In this document: piece by piece, positions 58,448 through 64,000 of the stretch
Position numbering within the stretch: position 1 is the first letter of the stretch
How the letters are laid out: each line of letters starts with the position of its first letter
From: Simmondsia chinensis
Taxonomy: Eukaryota > Streptophyta > Magnoliopsida > Caryophyllales > Simmondsiaceae
Direction of reading: 5' to 3'
Assembly: GCA_018398585.1 (NCBI GenBank)
Contig: JAGTTD010000018.1
Location: forward strand, 7,385,501 to 7,449,500
Length of the DNA: 64,000 bases
Translations under genes and position numbers: made by a program
Notes under the pieces: generated by a model
The model's database searches: none
Seen by the model: the letters and a program-made list of their open reading frames with translations, nothing else
What the model was told of the DNA's origin: nothing

Positions 58448-59533
58448 TGTTACAGGATTTTTTGGTTAGATTCTAGATGAGAGCGGGACTCAACCCTCAC
58501 TTGAGAAAGTAGCTGCTGGCGGGTTTAACCCGGGCTCCCCTGAAAAATAAAGAAGGCCGTTAAAGGGACCCACGGGTTTGCCCGCGGGAGACCCCTCCAA
58601 TGCCTAAGTTAGTAAAGCCATAATAATAATGTATGATAAGTAAATAGCATAAAGTAAACAATAATAAATGCTTATCGTATACAGAGAGGGGGTCCTCGAT
58701 GGCTAGTGGCCAGCACGGTGGCCTTTTGGGCTTGGAGAGAGAGGAAGAAGAGCCAAGGGGCCAGCAAGGTCGCCGGAGAGGAGAGCAACACCGGTGGTCG
58801 GAGCCGTACCCGCGAGGTGGCCGGAGAGTGGGAGGAGAAGAGAGAGAGTCATGGGGTGTTAGAGAGAGAACCGAGAGGAGAGAGAGAGCTGTGGGGTGTG
58901 TGTGGAGCTCCCCTTCCCTTGTAAGGAGGGAAAAAGGGGTATTTAGAGAAGAGGGGGGAGAAGGCGGTAGTGGGATGGCGACGGCGGTACCGGGATGGGT
59001 CAGGCGGTATCCGATGGGTCAGGAGTTATCCGAGGCTAGGCGGTACTGGGGTCGTGGTGGAGAGGAGAGAGAGACGTGAGGGGTTGAGTGAGGAGAGAGA
59101 GGACGGTACCGGGGTGGTCGTCGGTAAGGGTGTTAGGCGGTAGGAGAGCGAGTGAGATGGTGGACGGTACCGGGGTGAAAGGAGGTCGGTACCAGGGTGG
59201 AGCGGTGCCGGCTAGAGGGTTAGGCGGTAGTGGTGGGCCGTGTGGTTGTGGGAAGTGGAGAGGAGAGAGAAAGGAGGTCGTACCGATGTGGCAGTACCTG
59301 CGTGGCGACCAGGGCGGTACCGCCTGTACCATGAGTGGCCGGCACGGTGGTGGGTGGATGGTGAGTGAAGAGGAAAGAGAAAGGAGAGACAGAGACGTGG
59401 CCGTGTGTATGGAGAGAGGAGAGAGAGAGAAAAGGGGCTTTTCTTTTGTCTTTTTGTGATTTTGTTTATTTCATTTCCATTATTATTCCATTATCCTATT
59501 TTAATATTAACCTGATTATTTTTATCCTCTGCA
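58448..59533 (-). repeat. 5' LTR of the second LARD copy
   Basis: About 1,086 bp, longer than the first copy's LTRs through extra GCGGTACCGGGG-type repeats (59100-59340). Its TATA box has decayed (minus strand TCTCTAAATACCCC). Right boundary set by comparison with 2417, uncertain by a few bases. Confidence 0.7.
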
Positions 59534-61017
59534 GCCAGCTTACCCCATTTTAGTTATTCGATTGAATTTGGATTTGACCCATTAACCCTTTTTTGACACA
59601 CATGACCCATTTATATAGTTATGTTGGATATTTAAGTAGCATATTGCTGTTATATATGTAAATTTCTGGTAGCCTATCCCTCAAAGCACAATTTAAACTA
59701 TCTTTAATAATGTTAATTTGATAATTATTTTAACAATTATAAATATGTCATGAGTTTAAGTCTTGTATCAACTATGAGGTGTATTATTAAGATGTTTGTA
59801 AATTGACAAACTAGCATTTGTAAATTAACAAACTAGCACTTGATGAAAAAAATCATCAATAATATAATTAAAGGGGTAATCGGCTGGTTATACATTTAAT
59901 AGTAAACATGTTGAGTTCGAGTTGACTCTGTTTCTGAGACTCTTCACTTAACACGAACACGAAACGGCACGGCACACTAGATTAAGTAAAATATTACAAC
60001 GCACATTTTAAAGGGTTATGTATAAAAAAAATGCTTTTCTTTTTTCCTTTGATAAGACATTCTAATGATAAGAACATCGATCTTACATATAAGTTTTGTT
60101 TCTTATGCTTAGTCATCTATTTTCACCCATGCACGTAACATAGTTTGACATAGATACATAGAAATCAAAAATATAGTAATAATATTTAAGAGCTTGACAA
60201 TTACGGGAGCTTAAGCAAAAATTTTAATGCGGCCCTTCCTGTAAAATAATGTTTTTCTTAATAATAAAATACTAATATAATAAATTATAAAATTTCCAAT
60301 CATAAAACAACACCCCAAAATTTGGGACCCCCAAATTTCAGAGAATCCAAGCGGTTACTTAAGTTATTTAGGGTTATGTCTAGCCTTGTTTAAAAGCATG
60401 TCCAACTATTTATGATTAATTTAGCCATCTTTAATATCATTTTTTATTTACAGTTTTTAATTTTAGAAAAAGTAAAAAAAATAAGTTTTGAAAATACTTA
60501 TTTCTATTAATTAATTTTTTATTCTAAAATTTTATTTAAATTAGGTAAAAACTAAAAAAATTAAAAAATAAAAATGATTTACAAAACTTAGTTTTTAATT
60601 TCCCAAAGCAAAAGACTCAAAATAGAAAACAATATCAACATATTGTTGACCTAATTTTTTTTTTCTTTTAATAAGTAAAAGCGTAAGACCTAATTACAAC
60701 ATGGGGATTTGGGGCTCAGATTTATTCAATTAAGAACTAAAAAACTCGAAAGGTCAAGACATAAAAACGACTTTATACAGTGACAATTATCATGTAATGT
60801 TGGGTTGCTAGGTATACTAACCAACTTAGCGAGTCCGTTCATGGAATCACATAGCCTTTAGATTGCTTTTTTTTTTTTTTTTATTTATATTATATCAAAA
60901 CCCTTTATTTTTAGCATTACAAAATGGACTCCCAAAAAAAAAAAAAAAAAAAACAATCATATAAAATTGTGCCACTGATTGACGGTTATGGGCGGTGTGG
61001 GACAGTTATAACTCATT
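59534..61017. other. AT-rich intergenic DNA
   Basis: No CDS. 59930-59975 has an ACACGAACACGAAACGGCACGG word common in decayed plant repeats. Long A/T runs at 60870-60885 and 60937-60955. Confidence 0.55.
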
Positions 61018-61029
61018 TAATATTATTAC

Positions 61030-61682
61030 TTAACAGGTGAGTTGGACGTGGCCTCCACTGAGGATAAATTACGGGAGCGATGTTTAAGGTAGTTCGGACA
61101 TGTAAGGAGGAGACCGAGCACCGCTTCGGTCAGGAGATGCGAGCAGCCTCATACTCCACTAGGCAGAAGACGGAGAGGCAGGCGAAAGAAGAGATGGTTG
61201 GAGACGATCAGACAAGACCTCACCCACTTAAACCTTTGGGAGGAGATGGCCTTAGATAGAGGCCAATGGAGGGCTAGCATAGGAGTAGCAGAGGTAGCGG
61301 AGTAGAGTAGGTTAGTCCTGTTTTTGTGCTAGCTCTAGTGTTCTAGGCCTTTAGGATAGTCCAGAATCGGCGCGCTTAGGTGCAATCCGAACTCCTGATT
61401 GACTAGCTGTACATTGGCTTATTTGCGATCTGCTATATCTTTGCCTTTATTTACCTAGCTTGACCCTACTTATATGCTTATATGCTTATTGGCTCTTGTG
61501 CTGCCACGTTGCCAGGCTTCGTGCTGTGGATAAGCTTTTCAGGTTTCAGGTTTCAGGTTGGGGGTCCTTAGAAACAGCCTCCCTTCTGGGCAACCCCCAG
61601 AAGGGGGAAGACTACGTAGATCTACCCTCTCCCAGACCCCGCTTATGTGGGAGCCTTTGAGGCACTAGGTTGTTGTTGTTGC
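61030..61682 (+). mobile_element. 5'-truncated RTE LINE
   Basis: 12-bp perfect TSD TAATATTATTAC (61018-61029 and 61683-61694). Encodes the RT C-terminus (CLR*FGHVRRRPSTAS context, RRRGRRKKRWLETIRQDLTH) followed by the 3' UTR and the tail CCCGCTTATGTGGGAGCC...(GTT)4. Related to the element at 53299-57435. Confidence 0.88.
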
Positions 61683-61732
61683 TAATATTATTACACAAAT
61701 GAAAAAAATAATAAGATAAACAAAAGAATTTT

Positions 61733-62258
61733 TTACATTTTAGTACTCCGAAATTTTTAAAAATAATAAAAGATGACTCTAACTTTTTTTGAATTAGTAA
61801 AAAGACTCCTAAATTTTTGTCGTATTACTACAAAGACTCCTCTCTGGCATCATGACATCATTTTTTGTCGATAAGGCTGACTTGGTAACTGCCTTTTGTT
61901 AATTTCACAATAAAATAACAAAAATATCCTTCAATAACTACATTTTTAAATAAATTAAACAAAAACAGATAGTTTTTACATAATATAACATTTCAAATTT
62001 CGTGTTTATAAAGTAATAATAAGGGAATTGATGGATACTTTTGTTATTTTACTATATCATGAATAAAAAAAAGCAGTGGCCGCATTAGTTTGTCAACAGA
62101 AAATAAAGTCATCAAGCCGGAGAGGAGCCTTTTATCATAACAATAAAAACTTAGGGGATTTTTTATTAAAATAACAAAAGTTTAAGGGCTTTTTATTAAT
62201 TTAAAAAGGTATGAGTTCTTTTTATTATTCTCAAAAATAACAAATACTAGAATGTAAA
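61733..62258. mobile_element. MITE-like element with long imperfect terminal inverted repeats
   Basis: The first ~125 bp (from TTACATTTTAGTA) and the reverse complement of the last ~130 bp (from TTACATTCTAGTA) align throughout, ending at ACTCCTCTCTGGC versus GCTCCTCTCCGGC. No TSD identified, no CDS. Long-TIR structure as in Mutator-type MITEs, class unproven. Confidence 0.6.
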
Positions 62259-62780
62259 TAACCCAACAAAATCCGCAAAAGCCATCCAGATCATTCAAAA
62301 TGATCAACATGGCCACCACAATGGGTTTTTGTTGTTCTTTGTTCGCTGGTTTTTTATTTCGGTTTGGGTTTGTCGTATTTTTTGGACTCCACTTTCGTGG
62401 GATATTAGTTTTTATATTGCAACTTTCTTACTATAATTATCAAAAAAAAAAAAAAAGAATCCAATAAAAAAAAAGGCAATAAAAAAGGGAGGAGGTATTG
62501 AGAAACACAGATTCAAGTTGGATAAAAGATGAAAGCATGGTCTTAATTGCCCATAATTTTAACAAAAAAAAAAATTAATATAGTTTAAAAATATACTGAC
62601 GCAAATATATTTGTAGTTAACAATGTGAGAGGGTAAGGTATTACCGCAGCCGAGTGATGATATTAATTATGCGGTCAGCACTTTTGAATATTGTTTTGCG
62701 TTGACTTGCACGGCATGCAACCCTTCTCCCAAATCAACTTGTATACTTACTACGCTAGCTATGGCTAAAATATAATATTT
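62259..62780. other. AT-rich stretch without recognised features
   Basis: Several poly-A runs (for example 62441-62456). No CDS or repeat identified. Confidence 0.5.
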
Positions 62781-62788
62781 ATTAGGCC

Positions 62789-63219
62789 TAGTGGTGTATT
62801 TGAACCTAGTCTAGTTGACCCCGGATTCATTAGGCTCAAGGCTCGGCTCAACTTGTTTGCATTTAAGCTTGAATCTAACTTTGTGAGCTCCAAATTAAAC
62901 ATTTAATTTTTCAGATCATTTAAACTCAATTTAGGCTCGTTTCATCTTAGGTTGGGGTCATTTAAGTTCGGGCTTAACTTATTTGGGCTCAAATTTGGTA
63001 CAATTTGACATATTTAAACTAATAAATCATATTAGCATAATGCTCGCTTAGGCTTATTTAGGCTGGAAACCCTATGAGCTTGAGCTTTATTAGGCTCGGG
63101 CTTGGCTCAATAAGGTAAACCAGCCAGCTCGACTGGGCTCGAGCTTGAAACAAGCAGAGCTTTTCAAATTTTACTACGAGCAGGCTCGCAAGCCCGCTTT
63201 TCTCACTTACACCCCCCTA
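62789..63219. mobile_element. hAT-like MITE, 431 bp
   Basis: Ends TAGTGGTGTATTTGAA and, on the other strand, TAGGGGGGTGTAAGTGAG form imperfect TIRs. Flanked by an 8-bp duplication ATTAGGCC / ATTAGGTT (62781-62788, 63220-63227; 6 of 8 match), the hAT length. The interior is GGCTCGGGCTTGGCTC-type text common to plant hAT MITEs. Confidence 0.68.
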
Positions 63220-63304
63220 ATTAGGTTAAATTCCTACGAGACTTTGAACTTATCTTATTATGCACTAGAGATATCGTGAACTTTTAAGTTAACACAACTT
63301 ACCC

Positions 63305-63406
63305 AGTGTTTAATTTCGCAAAATAGCACGCTAAAAGGAACATACCCAGTGCCTCAAGAGCTCCCGCCTGTTCCTTTTAGCGTGCTATTTTGCGAAATTA
63401 AACACT
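63305..63406. repeat. Perfect 38-bp inverted repeat with RTE-tail loop
   Basis: Arms 63305-63342 and 63369-63406 are exact reverse complements over 38 bp. The 26-bp loop (63343-63368) reads ACCCAGTGCCTCAAGAGCTC, the reverse complement of the RTE tail GAGCTCTTGAGGCACTGGGT. Confidence 0.9.
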
Positions 63407-64000
63407 AAACTTTGAAATTAAACATAGTTCACATTACAAAAAAAACGATCAATGATGCCGGAAAACTTTGCCACAAAAGACCCAGTTTTCTATCGTAAAT
63501 GATCATTTACAATGGATTTGATCTGCATCGTTAACTGTCTTAGAAGGCCTCGTCATTAAAGGTCTTCATCAAGAGTTCTTTGTAAATAAATTAAACCATT
63601 TAGGAGGGCTCCTTTAGTCTATCAAAAAGAGTATGTTGTTTATGACATAATTTTTTTCGTTTTAACTCTATAAACATTTATGATGGAAGTTTTACTTCAT
63701 CATAAATGACATGTTAATTACGACAAATTCCTATGTAATAATTGTATAAACAATAACGACAACCATTTCACTCCATTCCAAATAACATGATATTTACTAT
63801 GGCATTTTCCATCATAACTGTATATATATTAGTGACAGTTTTATTACTCAATTGTAAATAGCATGCCTTTCATGAAAAAGTTATGCATCATAGTTGTACA
63901 CACAATAACAAGAATTTATATCTATTGTTACGGTTGGATTCATTCGCAACATCATCCACCATTCACAACCATGAAACTAAAATTAAAATAAATACTAGAG
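63407..64000. other. Possible CACTA-type terminal region running off the window
   Basis: CACATTACAAAAAAAACG at 63430 resembles CACTA termini (CACTACAAGAAAA). It is followed by short inverted words such as CATTTATGATG / CATCATAAATG (63675-63708), like subterminal repeats. No transposase and no second end in the window. Confidence 0.35.

Larger units (their letters stand above)
49131..59533 (-). mobile_element. Second copy of the LARD-like family, left end missing
   Basis: Tandem arrays (49131-51170), a block matching 8941-10424 (51276-52770), a block matching 7430-7783 (52770-53122), an RTE insertion, a leader matching 24598-26083 (57815-58430), a PBS (GGCGCC with flanking mismatches, 58428-58446) and a 5' LTR (58448-59533). 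Orientation minus. No 3' LTR remains; the copia remnant adjoins directly. Confidence 0.75.

Noticed and set aside
1..64000. tRNA or rRNA genes
   Set aside because: Looked for tRNA-like A/B boxes and rRNA text while reading; only tRNA-complementary primer binding sites were seen. A covariance-model scan would be needed to exclude degenerate copies.

Overview
This is eukaryotic nuclear DNA from a flowering plant, most likely a eudicot. The evidence is one intronless two-finger QALGGH C2H2 repressor gene of the ZAT type and plant-specific transposon lineages (Athila-like and chromovirus Ty3/gypsy, Ty1/copia, TRIM/SMART, plant RTE LINE, hAT-like MITE). I found no bacterial operon, rRNA, tRNA or CRISPR. 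Species cannot be fixed from the sequence. The only gene I regard as intact and host-derived is the zinc-finger gene at 670-1221; nearly everything else is transposable-element DNA, much of it nested.

Layout. 1-1581: a 299-bp SMART/TRIM element (48-346, TSD ATCTT), a TATA box (483-490), the zinc-finger CDS and its 3' flank. 1582-26908: a large non-autonomous LTR element on the minus strand (LARD-like, about 12.3 kb when unnested). It has LTRs, a PBS and a PPT but no gag/pol; its interior is tandem arrays built of short hairpins. It is split by a 12,989-bp Athila-like element (10425-23413, TSD GTATT) whose pol is itself interrupted by a Tekay-like solo LTR (16780-18925) that replaces the RT core. 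26909-31003: an L1-type LINE fragment, a 1,475-bp TRIM-like element (28653-30127, TSD CTTCA), and a short RTE tail carrying a 40-nt poly-C tract.

31004-49130 is a four-level nest: a decayed plus-strand copia element; inside its probable 5' LTR an RTE tail fragment (19-bp TSD); inside that a minus-strand copia element (31700-44439); and inside that a 6,053-bp Reina-like chromovirus (34897-40949, TSD CCTAG). 49131-59533 is a second, left-truncated copy of the LARD family carrying a 4.1-kb RTE LINE (53299-57435, 12-bp TSD). 59534-64000: AT-rich DNA with a 5'-truncated RTE, a long-TIR MITE, a hAT-like MITE, a perfect 38-bp-arm hairpin with an RTE tail in its loop, and a possible CACTA-type end running off the window.

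The most unusual signal is structural. The untranslated interiors of two unrelated LTR elements (the LARD family and the minus-strand copia leader) consist of degenerate tandem repeats in which almost every unit holds short inverted repeats with fixed small loops, and the two arms change together between units. Other points of note: a well-formed predicted intron in front of the Athila env-position ORF; a solo LTR with mismatched flanks that deletes the RT core; and an LTR sequence module shared by two otherwise different LTR families.
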